The position numbers and the translations under genes are program-made. 64,000 nucleotides of DNA from Scenedesmus sp. ARA3 (Eukaryota > Chlorophyta > Chlorophyceae > Sphaeropleales > Scenedesmaceae): positions 109,104 through 173,103 of the forward strand of contig RWJK01001059.1 in the NCBI GenBank assembly GCA_004335835.1. Reading direction: 5' to 3'. This document shows, in pieces, positions 10,546 through 21,925 of the stretch. The stretch's first letter is position 1, and each line of letters begins with the position of its first letter. The notes below the pieces were generated by a model that was not told the origin of the DNA, ran no database searches, and was given only the letters and a program-made list of their open reading frames with translations.

Positions 10546-12576
10546 CTACAGCGGCACGCGCCGCATGGCCTGCTGCCCAGCCGGCCTGCTGTGCTGCTTC
10601 GCCGGCTGCTGCACCCTTATCTGCTGGTGCTGCTGCTGCTTCACCGCCAGTGCTGCCGCAAACGGCGCCGCCTGCTCATCTTCAGGGTCAATCGCCTTTG
10701 CTGCTGGCTTCTGGTCCATCGGCCTGAGCCTAGGATTCAGCACAAAGCTATGATGCTCCCCTCCATGCACTGCCTGCTCCAGAGCATCTCCTGTTGCTGC
10801 CACTTCAGCAGGGTCCCCGGCGGCTGCAGCAGCAGCAGCGGCCTGCGCCGCAAAGCGCTGCACGCGCTTCATCTGCACATCACGCCTGCCTGCCACCGGG
10901 ATGTGACGGCCAGTGTTTGGATGTGCAGCCACAGGCAGAGCAGCAGCAGCAGCAGCAGCGGCGGCGGCTGGTGCTTGTGGGGTGCCAGACAGAAGCTGCC
11001 GCAGCTCTGCACTGCTGCTGGCAGCTGCTGGCTTCACCTGCTGCTGCGCATCTGCGCGCGTTGCTGCTGCCAATGCTGCTTCGGCCGCAGCCGCCGGCTG
11101 CTGTGCGGCCGCAGCCTCCACTACAACAGCTGCAGCAGCTACTGCAGCCGGTGCTGCTGGGGTGCTTGGCTTGCGCACTGCAACAGCAGGCTCCTTCACA
11201 ATGTTCTTGCCAGCAAAGCCGCCGCTGCTGTAGCGCTTGCCGTAGCTGTTCCACACGCCGCCCCGGCTGGCGCGCCGCGCCATGCGCCGCTTGCTGCTGC
11301 TGGGGAACAGCTGGCCCCCTGGCAGCATATCACTAGAGATGCTGTCCGAGGTTATAACCGCATCAAGGGATACTCCTGAGCCTGCCTCACTGCTGCTGCT
11401 GGTGGGAGAGTCGCCGCTAGCTGCTGCGGCTGCTGCAGCCGCGCGAAGCGCGGCCTCCCTGCGCTTGCGGCGCATCGCGCGCGCCCTGGCGCGTGCGTGT
11501 GCACGCATCTCATCCGTGCTGCTGATCGCACCATCACTGCTGCTGCTGCTTGGTTGTGACGCTTGGGTGCCTTCCGGCTGAGCTTGCAGCAGCTGCCGCC
11601 TGGCATTGACTGCCTCTGCCACCTCCTGCGGCAGCTGCTGCTGCTGCTGCTGAGGCTGTGGTGCGTGTGACGTGGTGCTGCTGCATGTGGCGGCATCAAA
11701 GCCTGCTGCAGATGCTGCTGTGCTGTCCTGGCAGCAGCTGCAGGCGAGGTTGAAGAGCGTGCCTGCAGGCGCCCAGCAGCAGCAGCAGCAGCAGCAGCAG
11801 AGGGGGAGAAGGCAGCGTTCTTTGCCAAGGATATGCTGTATGCTGGCAGAGGCTGCGCAATGCTAGCAGCACTACAGACCTGACCTGGGACGAGTGCAAC
11901 ACAAAACAACAATGCTCACACCCTCAACAACAATGCTGCCCACACACAGCTGGCAGGCGGGCCGATGACACACCAACAGTCCAGGGCCCGCAACAAGGGA
12001 TCGCAACGTACTCCCATCAAGGCCGCCTCAGTGCCCAGACGCTGAGGGAACCCCTCAGCGCTCGAACACGCAGGCAGCGCTGAATTGGGAATATGTTGCG
12101 TTCTTGTTGCGGGCCGTGCATCGTTGGTGTGCTGGAGGCCAGCCTACCAGTAGCCTCTGGGTGCAGCAGCAACCAGTTGCAGCGCAGCAACAGCAGTAAG
12201 ACCCTCACCTGCTGGACATGCTGTTGTACAGGCAGCTAGCTCCGGGCTGCACCAGAAATAGCTGTAGCAGCCTGGAGCAGCGTACAGCTGGAAGGGCTTG
12301 CGGCCCTGGCAGAGCTCGCTGGCCTCCCAGTTGAGCGAGCCTTTCTGAGCACAGCTGGACAACAGCTCAAAGCCCACGTTCAGCTCGCTGGCAAGCTGCA
12401 CGCTCGTCGTCTGCAAGAAGAACAAATTAAAACGTTGGTGATGATGCTGATCGGTGCTGCCTGGTGCAATTGGCCAGCCGTACCGGCCTGCCTTGTCTCA
12501 CCTCTCGGATGGACTCAGCAGCGACCATCAGCAGCCCTAATGCCACTACAAACAATCCTCTCCGTGACTCCTCCAT
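10546..12576 (-). CDS. Secreted peritrophin-A (CBM14) chitin-binding protein with low-complexity tail
   Basis: Exons on the minus strand: 12576-12502, 12410-12209, 11762-10546; 497 codons plus stop in continuous phase. Exon 1 is a signal peptide (MEESRRGLFVVALGLLMVAAES). Exons 2-3 rebuild a CBM14 pattern: C-x12-C-x5-C-x10-C-x9-C, with the aromatic YSYFWC core and CPAGTLFN, which is formed exactly across the splice junction. The remaining ~390 residues are Ala/Gln/Ser-rich with basic patches (MRRKRREA, KRRMARRASRG) and no recognised domain. Known role of the family is binding chitin or related GlcNAc polymers; here an extracellular or wall-associated role is inferred. Intron 2 (11763-12208) holds a long hairpin. 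The basic, low-complexity tail is unusual for a CBM14 protein. Confidence 0.72.
11951..12145. repeat. ~195-bp imperfect inverted repeat (intronic hairpin)
   Basis: Two arms of about 95 bp face each other. CGCTGAGGG (12040-12048) pairs perfectly with CCCTCAGCG (12052-12060) over a 3-nt loop. Further out, GGGCCCGCAACAAG...CGCAACGTACTCCCA (11984-12015) pairs with TGGGAATATGTTGCG...CTTGTTGCGGGCC (12086-12115), and CACACCAAC (11970-11978) with GTTGGTGTG (12123-12131). It lies wholly in intron 2 of the CBM14 gene. Candidate small-RNA precursor or MITE-like insertion. Confidence 0.75.
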
Positions 12577-14013
12577 GACTTGATTGTCAGAATGAACGAC
12601 GACTGCACGCTGAAGCTTCAAACGAGCACTACACGCATGCTGCTGCTGCCGTTGCAAACACTGCTTCCGTGCTGTTGCAGACCCGTAAAATCAATTGGTA
12701 ACTACAACACCCACACTTTGAACGGCACAAGCTTAGCAGATGGAAAGAGTGGCAACTCAGAAACGTGGGAAGCAAGCACAATGCTCGAATTGCGTGTGAA
12801 GCAGGAAGTAGCCAACGTTCTTGTCAGAAAAGCACCTACATTAGAGCTCAGGCGTATGTCGCAGCAGCTAGGGCTTGGTTATCTAGGGTCTTGGCCAAAC
12901 ACTGGACCAGGCAGGTGCTGTCTGGCTGCTGCATAGAGCTCGAGAAATGACGACTGCCTCCTAGCCCAGATTGGTCTGTAAGACGTTTGCAGTCACATAC
13001 TAGCGGGGCAAGCTGTCAGTCTGTTGCATTGCTACTAACCTGCCTGCGCTGACTGAGGTGCGGCAACTTGCCGCACTCTAGTTGAACTCGAGTCAGACTT
13101 TGAGCAGCTGTGCAGCCCCCGGGCTGTGCCATGCGCCGCTGTCTGCATGCCTTGTCAAAACAGCACCTACAAATTTCTGTTGAACACTGCTGCAGTAACC
13201 AGCTGGCTGCATTGCTGGGTTCTTCACGACCAGAAGTCCAAAAGTTCTGCCACATGCGCGATGCGGATGCCAGGCATGCCTGCGCAGGGCATGATGCCTT
13301 GCGCACACGCTTCTGAGTATGGTTGTATTGATACTATAATGAGAACATCTTGCAAAGTAGCATGGCAGTGTCAACACATAGAGATGAAGGGGCGCGGTTG
13401 CCGATGCCGATGACAAGGTATGGCTTACAAGAAGACTATTATTATTATTATAGAGATGAAGCCAACAGCACAGCGCTTGCCAAGCGCCCAGTGGGCAGTG
13501 CAGCGGCAAGCCATGTAGCGTTGAGCTGCAAGCAGCTCACACTCAAGCAATGCTAGCTGTTAGTGCTGAGCACTCACGAGCTAACGCTTGTTGTACATCC
13601 AGCCACCCGCATCTGGCTTGCGCATCCCCTGGCCGCCAGTGCGGCACTGAGCCACCTTCAACCTTCAAGCCACCTTAAGGTGAATGAAGAGTCTTTTTTT
13701 CTGGCAGAACTATGGCACTGGCGTCTAAACCAGCGAGACCTTCGCACCTCAGGAGAGTGCAGACATATAAGGAGGGATTTTGATGCTTTGGCTGTCTTGA
13801 CCTGCACTGCGCAACCCTAAGATGACTCGCTCGTTCAGTTCTGCCAAGCTGCAACCCTGGACCCTGGACCCTGAATCTGTGACCAAGGATGGCGCTCATG
13901 GATCGCAGCAACCTGCAGGATGCAATAGTTGCTGCTTTCACAGCTGCATTGTTTGCTTGGCTGCGCATAGTCTTCTGCTGTGCAAGGGTGCTGCTCCAAG
14001 GCTTGAAACGGCC
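12577..14013. other. Divergent intergenic region
   Basis: Promoter and 5' UTR space between the minus-strand CBM14 gene and the plus-strand dehydrogenase. It contains an (ATT)n run at 13437-13451. An open frame in phase with the dehydrogenase runs from 13822 to 14013, so an ATG at 13822 would add 64 residues. Another ATG near 13889 opens a hydrophobic peptide in a different frame. No independent gene is supported. Confidence 0.5.
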
Positions 14014-16878
14014 ATGGGCGATTTCGTTCCCATCCTGACGGCAGTGGCCAGCGGGACTTTCGACTCGATCGAAAACGTGTTCATCAACATTGCCCGGCAC
14101 ATACCATTGCTGAATAACGTGCGGCGCAGGAAGGAGCTCGACCAATGTCTCAGCGGCAAAGTGAGTTCCACTGGCAGCCTGTTTGGAAGAAGAGTTCGTT
14201 CAAATAGCATTGGATTGCTACTATATGCATGCTGAAGAGCGTCCATGTGCATCAGCCTGACAGGCTATCAGGCTGGCAGCATCAACAGCAGCAGCAGCAC
14301 CAGCAGCTGCAGCAGCTGTTGCCTGCATGCTGCATGGTGATTGCCCTCCCGCACATGTTGTGTAGCCTCATTTGAACTTTCACCACCGTATTCGCCTAGC
14401 TGCACCTGCAGCACACTGTCGTTCGGGCTGTGGCGTTCCTGCAGGACAGCCAACTGCGGCAGTTTGTGCCCTGGGTTGTTCCACCTTCCAGCATACCCAT
14501 CATCTTGGCCTTGTTATTGCGAGTCCATACGCTGCGCTGTTGACCAATACGTTTGACCCTTTGACCGATTGACCAGGTGTGCATCGTGACGGGCGCCAAC
14601 GCTGGCATCGGGTACGCCACAGCCCGTAAGCTGGCAGCGCGCGGCGCCCATGTGGTGCTGGCCTGCAGGAGCGAGGAGCGCGGCAGGCAGGCAGCCAAGG
14701 TGCGCGGCTGCTGACAGCACACCAGCTGAAGACGTTGGCAGGTGTTGTCCCTGCTGCACTTGCAGGCATCCAAGTGGCTGCTTGACACTGTCGGCAGGCA
14801 CGCACCCTTCCTTGCTCTGCTCTGCTTTCACTGCTGCATTCCAACATAACACACATCACATACTCCTGCTGTGCGTCTCCTTTGAAAACATGTGTGAAAA
14901 TAATTGGTTTTGCTGCTTGCAGGAGCTGTCTGGTCTGCCGCCGCTGCCCGGCTGCGAGCCAGGCCAGGTCGAGTTTGCGCAGCTGGACCTGTGCTCGCTC
15001 AAAAACGTGCGGGCGTTCACCAAGGCCTTCAACCGGCAGGGGCGTCGGCTGGACGTGCTGGTGTGCAACGCGGGCATCATGAGCCCCGCCAACAAGCTGG
15101 TCACGGAGGACGGCCTGGAGATGCAGTTCCAGGTGGGCAGGGAAGTATTGTAGTAAAGAGAGAGGTGGCGTGTTGTGTGGGTGGGGGTGGGTGGGGGTGG
15201 GGGGTGGGGGGGTCAGTGGGTGAGTAAATGGTGTGCTGGAGTGTACAGCCCCTGCTGCCAGGCAGCAACAAAAGCAGCAACCAGTGTGGAGCTGCCAATT
15301 TGCGTACGTTTGGCTACTTGGGGGTAGGCGTGTCAGCAGCCCTGCAGGAAGTGCGGCAGTGGCCGTGGCATGCATATGATGAACCACGCAGCATGCAGCT
15401 GCTGGCTGGTGGTTCATGCCGTGCTTCCTGCTTACTGCTGCTGCCTCTGCTGCTGTTCCTGTTACCGGTGCTGCCGCCTGCCGCAGGTCAACTTCCTGTC
15501 CCACTGGCTGCTGGCGCATGAGCTGCTGTCAGAGCAGCGAAAGCGACGAGCCAAGGCTGCCAAGAAGAACCACAGCAGCAGCAGCAGCAAGCCCAATCGC
15601 AAGAGCAGCAGTAGCAGCAGCACTGCGCTCACGACTGCCAGCATCAGCGGCAGCAGCATGCAGAGCAGCAAGGCAGCAGCTGCAGCAGCAGATGCAGCAG
15701 CATGCTGCAGCCTGGAAGGCACGCGCCTGGTGATGCTGTCTTCGCTGACACACCATGCTGGCAGCCTGCAGTGGGGCGACAAGCAGTCTGCAAACGGCTA
15801 CAACCCTTTCACCAGCTACGCGCTGTCCAAGATTTGTAACATCATCATGGCAAAGGAGTTCCAGCGACGCTTCGACAGGTGCGACGGCTGCGCCGCTGGC
15901 AGCAGCAGCAGCAGCAGTTAGGGGCAGCACGTGTGGTGCACCAGCAGCTGGCAGCAGGCGAGGGAATGGCGGGATAGTGCTTCTTGCCATTACTAGAAGC
16001 ATTACAGTGTGCCTCACAAAAGTGACATTGCCCAGGGACCGTACACATGCGATGTTATCAGCGCTGGTGTTCACCATAAAAATGCCCCCTCTGCCTGCTG
16101 CGGCTGATGATGATGCCTGATCGTGCTGCGCATTTTTACACACGCACTGCAGGCACGACAGCTGCCGCTATGGCCACGACAGCGCAGTGGCCATCCACCC
16201 GGGCATAGTACACACACACCTCGCCACAGGCTTCTTCACACAGACCGGCCACAGCGCGCTGCCTTTCATGAAGGCGCTGGTGGCGCCAATCCTGAATGGC
16301 CTGTACCCGCTGCTGCTGCGCACGCCGGAGAGCAGCGCAGAAGCCATGCTGATTGCGGCAACAGCGCCTGCGGGGAAGGTGGCAGGGCGATACATGCACA
16401 ATGACAGGCTGTCGCGCCCGGACAAGGTGGGTACGGGGTTTGCTACGGCCAAAGCATCCTGTGCAATGGATTTGTGTGAGGTGGCCGGGAGTGAGGTGGC
16501 ACACCGCTGCTGCTGCTGCCACTGCGGGCGTTGTGCGCATGCTGCCCTGGCTGTGCTGTATACAGCAAGCTTTATGCTGCAGGTGCTGACACCACATGTG
16601 TAGATGAGTCGCCTGCAGGGGTGCGTGGTGCTCGCAGACTAACTGGCGCGCCTGCCTCCCCTTGCTTGGCTACACTCTACCCTCAAAGCATGCTTCGCGC
16701 TCACCATGTGGCTCCTTCGTCTGCAAAGTCCTGCATCTGCCAACTCCAGCAGCAACCACCTGCATGCTGCATGCTGCCCTGCTGCCTGCAGTTTGCGGAG
16801 GAGCCTGCGCGTGGTGTGGAGCTGTGGGACCTGGCGGTGGCACTGACGGGAGTGGCCACCGACGCAAGCCTGGCATAA
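14014..16878 (+). CDS. Short-chain dehydrogenase/reductase (retinol dehydrogenase/WWOX-like)
   Basis: NAD(P)-dependent oxidoreductase of the classical SDR superfamily; substrate unknown. Exons: 14014-14160, 14577-14699, 14923-15132, 15487-15878, 16153-16426, 16792-16878; 410 codons plus stop. Cofactor motif TGANAGIG is at ~54-61, LVCNAGIM follows the Asp-containing CSLKNVRAF block, the catalytic Ser lies in VMLSSLTHH, and YALSK places Tyr271 and Lys275. [12 protein letters not shown] is the usual PG motif after the active site. A Ser/Lys/Ala-rich insertion of about 50 residues (~185-235) separates the NAG and catalytic-Ser parts and is unusual. The start is the ATG at 14014; 13822 in the same frame is an alternative. 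The short hydrophobic N-terminus resembles membrane-associated family members. Confidence 0.9.
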
Positions 16879-16942
16879 GCAGGGCCTGCTGCTGCTGCTG
16901 CTGCTGTGGCGGCGGCGGTGGCGGTGGCGGTGGTGGGGACTT

Positions 16943-16947
16943 TGTAA
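16943..16947 (+). terminator. Poly(A) signal TGTAA of SDR gene
   Basis: TGTAA lies 65 bp after the dehydrogenase stop codon. TGTAA is the known poly(A) signal of volvocine and related green algae. Confidence 0.6.
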
Positions 16948-17292
16948 GCTGACATGGCATGTGCTGAGCTTGGACAGCTCAAGGATGCACGCAGAGCCGC
17001 AGGTCTGTTCAGCAGTGTTGTGCTTGTCAAGGGTGTGTGTGCATGTGCTGTTTGGGGTTGAGCAGGCAGGCGAGGCGTGCAGAGCGGCAGGTCAGTTCAG
17101 CAGGGCCACAGAGCAGCAGGGAGCAGTACGTGCTGCAGCTGGCCTGGATGGCTGTGCTGGAAGAACAGAGGCAGCATGCAAGTGTATTGGCTGGATATTG
17201 TTATGGGGTCGTTGTGGGTGTGCCTTGCATGCCTGTACGTTTATGTAGTGCTTTTTGTAGTTGTTCATACTGTACCATGCAGGTATTGAGCA
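16948..17292. other. Short spacer
   Basis: Two loosely similar segments (CGCAGAGCCGCAGGTCTGTTCAGCAG near 16990 and CAGAGCGGCAGGTCAGTTCAGCAG near 17080) are visible. No gene was recognised. Confidence 0.45.
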
Positions 17293-17646
17293 GTGTTTGA
17301 CTGGATGCGTGTCAGGTGTTGGGCTACTATTGCTGGTTGCCACCCAGCAGGCGATGACATGATCACTTTCATGAAGCAGGCACCTGCTTTGGTGGCTGCT
17401 TTTGTGCACTGCTGCTATTTGATGCGGTGTCACCCGGACACTGACCCTGAGGTCTTTCTGTCCTCTCTGGCTATTGCTCAAGCTATTGATGATGCTGATG
17501 AGTTTTTTTCTGCGTTTTTGTCTGACGGTTTGGACGATGATGAGTTGTTCTTCGATGTTTCCTCCCCCTATGAGCCTCTCGTTGGCTCCTGACTGGGGTT
17601 CCCACTCCTCGTTGAGTGGAGCATGTAATGTAATGTAATGTAATGT
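17293..17646 (+). mobile_element. 5'-truncated LINE-like 3' end (stem-loop plus TGTAA tail)
   Basis: An open frame of ~99 codons (17293-17592, stop TGA) with T-rich codons (TTT, GAT, GCT) unlike the GC-rich neighbours ends in an acidic stretch (DDADEFFSAF, DDDELFFDVS). Ten bases after the stop is a perfect 6-bp stem, CCACTC/GAGTGG (17602-17619), then exactly four TGTAA units (17624-17643). A 3' stem-loop followed by short tandem repeats is the known 3' end of L2-type non-LTR retrotransposons such as eel UnaL2, whose tail is also TGTAA repeats. The encoded peptide itself was not recognised. Alternatively it is a small host gene with a TGTAA-rich poly(A) region. Confidence 0.45.
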
Positions 17647-19776
17647 TGGATTGCAAGTCTGCTGTGTTGCGCCTCTGCATCTGCTTTGTGTGTTTGTGAC
17701 AGCCTCCTCTTGTGTACTCCTATGTGTATTCTTTTACAAGTAAGTTCAGAGGAGGCAATAAATGAACAGGTTTTCCGGTACAGTGGGTGCAACATGTGTT
17801 GTACATGCTCAGTGCTCATGGTTACTGCTGTGTGGTGTCAGACGGAGGGGACAGCAGCTCGAGGCAGTCTCTGCATGTAACTGGCGGCCGCTGAGCCGAC
17901 TGGTGATTGCATGCTTCTGTGCCCAGCACAGCGAGCGCTAATCCGTGCACTAGCACACGCACACACTGCCTCTGGTACGTGGGGTGCTGCAGTCACTAGC
18001 AGAGCGTGGCACATTGCTGTACATTGCTGTGCTGCTTGAGTTTTTGCAGCAGCAGGCGCGATGCATGCGTGGCTCAACCCTGTGCAACAGCTTGGAACTT
18101 GTCGTGCTCCTGCTAGCTTTTAGCTCTTGATGCTGTTGCGCTAGGCCCAGCACCCTAGTGTCCTTGGATCTGAGACGTATGACTGACGTGTGCAAACAGC
18201 ATTGGAGATGGTAATGTGTGGGGTAGGCAGTGCCCCGTGACTGTCAGCTATGGCGGGGATACACTGACGATGCCTGCTGTAGTGTCTGCTGCTATATGCA
18301 GTGTGTTTTGAGCCACAATGTGATCGATTTTGCCGCGCTGCACTTGACATGACAGTGGCTGCTCATGTTGGGAGTGGGAGTGTCAGCTGCTCAAATGCGG
18401 GCAACTGATCTGCTTGGATGCACAAAGGGCTGGTTTGAGTGCTAGCCAGAACTCAGCTTTTTGTGGTGCAAGGGCATCGACAGACAGCAAGCACAACAAA
18501 TCATGGCTGGCGCTGGCCTGCTGCGGGAAAGCAGGGGTTAGCAGGTGTGCTGCCGTTGTCCTGCAGTGCAACATAACCACCAGAACCTTGATGCCGGTCA
18601 ATGCAGCAGGTTGTTTTTTTCTAGTTTTGCTGGTATGCGGTGGCAATTTTGCAAGTCACATCATTGGGTCATTTGCTCTGCTGTTGGTTCTCTGTTGTGC
18701 CTTGCGGCAGCCGCTTTTGCTGGTCGTGCTTTGCTGCTGGGCTGCGCTGCTTGCTGCTCTGGCAGTTGCTGCAGCGCGGCTGCTGCACCCAGCCAGCAGG
18801 CGGCTGTAGCAGCAGCTGCTGGCAGCAAATCATAACACGCCCAGGTCAGCGCAGCTCTGTGCAGCCTGCTTTGCTTTGTTGCAGCGTCGCACTCGGGTAT
18901 GCTGTTTTGTGCAGTTTTTGCTTTCACAGGGGGTTTGCAGGTGCTGGCAGTCATGGCACAGCAGCGCCCCCTGGATGCCTCACTGAGGCTGTGTGACAGG
19001 TGCGCAGCTGTGCATGACCAGCGTCCTTCGGGGCCCTGGCTTTGTCTAGAATTTGCCATTTTACAGCTGCGCAGCCTGCCACCAGGCTGCATATGCAGCC
19101 ATGCATGCTCCTGCATTGAGTGCACTGACCAGCATTGAGCTGCGGCTGGTTGAGTTCAGACCAGATGTTGGTATATTATTGTGTATTCTATGGTTGTATG
19201 GGTGATGCAGTGCACTCCTGCTGCTGCAGGGGTTTCACCGGCCGTGCGACCAAATGCGCACAGGTGGCACTGCAGCAAGAGTACAGTCGGTTTCATGTCG
19301 AACCCTCTATATCATATTTTTATGTTGTTCCAACGCGTGCATGGCGCACCTGACTACCGTCGTTCGACGGCTACGGGAAGTGTATCCTCCCCGGGTCTAC
19401 CTCCCGGACGCCTACGTACCCATTTTGGCCCCTTACCTATGCTATATTAAGACCAGGTAGCTTATAACGCAACATAAAAGAGCAGTAGCAGGTGCTGAGA
19501 AGTAGGATGGTACTCGACATTTTCAGGTTGAGGTTTGCGGACGATCAGTAAAACAACGTTGCATTCTTATCGTCTTTTAAATAATTAATGACCGTTAAAA
19601 TACGCACGAGGACGTGTAGAAGTTCAACAGGCGGTGTGTTTGACCCTCCTAACAAGTTAGGGGACCTTATTGGTTTGCGAGCCGATAGTAGCGAGTAACT
19701 TCTTTCTAAAGACATTTGTTGCTGTTTTTGATTCTCTTGTGCTGCAATCACGGGTTGCAGGTTGACAGCGGCAAAG
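17647..19776. other. 2.1-kb intergenic region
   Basis: Only short unconserved ORFs were seen. The best is a plus-strand frame ending at 19460 (block RRLREVYPPRVYLPDAYVPIL), not assignable to a family. The last ~300 bp (19460-19760) are distinctly AT-richer and probably contain the promoter of the first subtilase. Confidence 0.5.
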
Positions 19777-20937
19777 ATGAAACATTCATCGCTCGCTGTT
19801 GGCTTTTTGGCCATGCTGCTTTCCAGCAGCATAGTTCGAGCTGCAGATATTCCTACATCTCCAGTTTCTCCAACAAACAGCAAGATCTCAGTCCGACACA
19901 GAGCGGCCACAGCAGAGCCCCGTTCAGCTGCTTATGGTATTTCACTGCTGGCTAGGGTTGCCAAGCCAGTGGTAGCATTTGCAGCTAGCCAAAATGGTCA
20001 ACGAGTTAGCATTACGTCAGACATGCCTTCAGGTGCGGGATCGGCTCTGCGTGCAGGATGTCTTTGCCTCATTCACTTGATGGCTACATGCTGCGTCGCA
20101 AGGCGCCACATACATATAGAAATTTTAAAATTACATGCATTTTCTCTGCTTGATACCATTGTGCGTCAACTGTAATGGTCACCAGAGGTACCACCACCAG
20201 CGTGACCAAGGGCGACACATGCTGCACTGCTCTGTGTGCAGGCACCGTCCTGTCCGGCGAATACATCGTGGCATTTTCCGCAAGCGTCAAGGACATCCGA
20301 GCTGCTATTGCAGAGTGAGACTCGCGACGTTAGCCTCTGGCAGCCTGGCCAAGGTGCAGCTGCAGCAGATGCAACATGCTGCTGGCTTGTGCATGCACTA
20401 TGCTCTCTGCATAGCCACATTCTACCACCAAAGCAGGACAAAAACTATACTCACTATCCTAAACGCTCGTGTGATACCGCCGGTCCTTTCCTTCCACAGC
20501 GTCCACGCCCGCGCTGCAGTGGCAGTCGCTGCCGTCTCAGGCGACGAAGCAAGCATAGCCTCAGAGTCCGTAACAGTGCTCTCCGCCTCCCCCAGTTCCG
20601 CCCAGGGCGTGGGCAGCCACCTGGTGCTCAAAGTTCCTGCAAGCATCGACCCAAGGGCAGTGCAGGCCTCGCTGCTGGCATCAGAGGGAGTGGAGGCGGT
20701 GGTGCAGAACAGGGTGGTCAGGACTGCCCAGGTGCATGGCGCTGCAAGTGAGTGCAGTTTGCTGACGTGCATTGGAGATACTTTGGCTGTTTTATAGGTC
20801 CTGCTGGGTGACGTGGCACGCTGTTCGTGAGTCATCTGGCACGCCCCTGTCGCCTGCTTGCAGGAGCTGTGTCTAACAGCATCCCAGCAGGCGTCGCTTG
20901 CAGCCGGCTTATGTGTCCTGCCTGATGCACACCTGAC

Positions 20938-20968
<31 letters not shown>

Positions 20969-21256
20969 CTCGCAGAGTGCCAGCCACCGCACTTTGCTGC
21001 AGGCGTGCAGGCGCCCGCTGCTGCCGGGCTGTCCTTCGCCTGGGAGTCATGCCTTGACGGCACCAGCCAGCTGGCCATGTTTGGCGAGCGCTGCGGGCCA
21101 GCACTCAACAAGTTCAGGTGAGGCATGCAGCAAAGAGAGGTCCAGCTGCTATTTGTCAGCAACATCATCACGTCACCAAGCAAGCCAGGCAACTGGTGTG
21201 AAAGCTGCTTGCATGTAGAAGTACTGCATGCAACGTCTGGGGAAGCCATGTAGGGT

Positions 21257-21294
<38 letters not shown>

Positions 21295-21879
21295 GCAACA
21301 GCAGCAGCAGCGCTCGTTGCATACCGTGCTTTGGTCAGCAGACAGCTACATGCTATGCAGTGCTGGCTGTTAACGTTACTGTGTGTGGTGCCTGTTTCAT
21401 GGCTGTTCTACTACAAGTGAAATTTCTTGAAGGCCCATCCTTGTGCCTGCTGCACCTGCTCCTGCACCCCCTGCTGCTGCTGGCTGCAGGTGGACTGGCA
21501 TCTACACCTACAAGAAGGACACCGGCGCCCTGGTCAAGAACTGCATCAAGCTGCGCAGCAGCGAGAGCAACCCGCAGCGCATTGCGCAGCTGTTTGGCGA
21601 GTGCGGCGTGGCCCCCAAGCACTTTGCCAACCTGCCCACCAGTGTCTGCACAGAGGCAGCAGGTGAGAGCAGCAGGCGGCTGGGCGTGGCGTATGCAGAC
21701 CGTGTTGTTGGTGCTGCTGCCTTACAGCTGGCGGCTGCACGAATGCAGCGGTGCTATGTTCTGAACATGCAGCACGTTGTTGGTAGCCAGCAGTTGCCAC
21801 CAGCAGCCGCCACCTCCGGCTGTGCACACGCGGTTTGTTTCGAACAGCCCCAACTGGTGCTGAACTCTGGCTGCTACTG

Positions 21880-21925
<46 letters not shown>

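Noticed and set aside
13889..14029. Alternative start of the SDR at the ATG near 13889 (hydrophobic MALMDRSNLQ peptide)
   Set aside because: That frame stops at TGA before joining the SDR frame and no splice pair with correct phase was found.
18661..19125. 154-codon minus-strand open frame
   Set aside because: Low-complexity Ala/Gln/Ser content with no family features and no splice partners.
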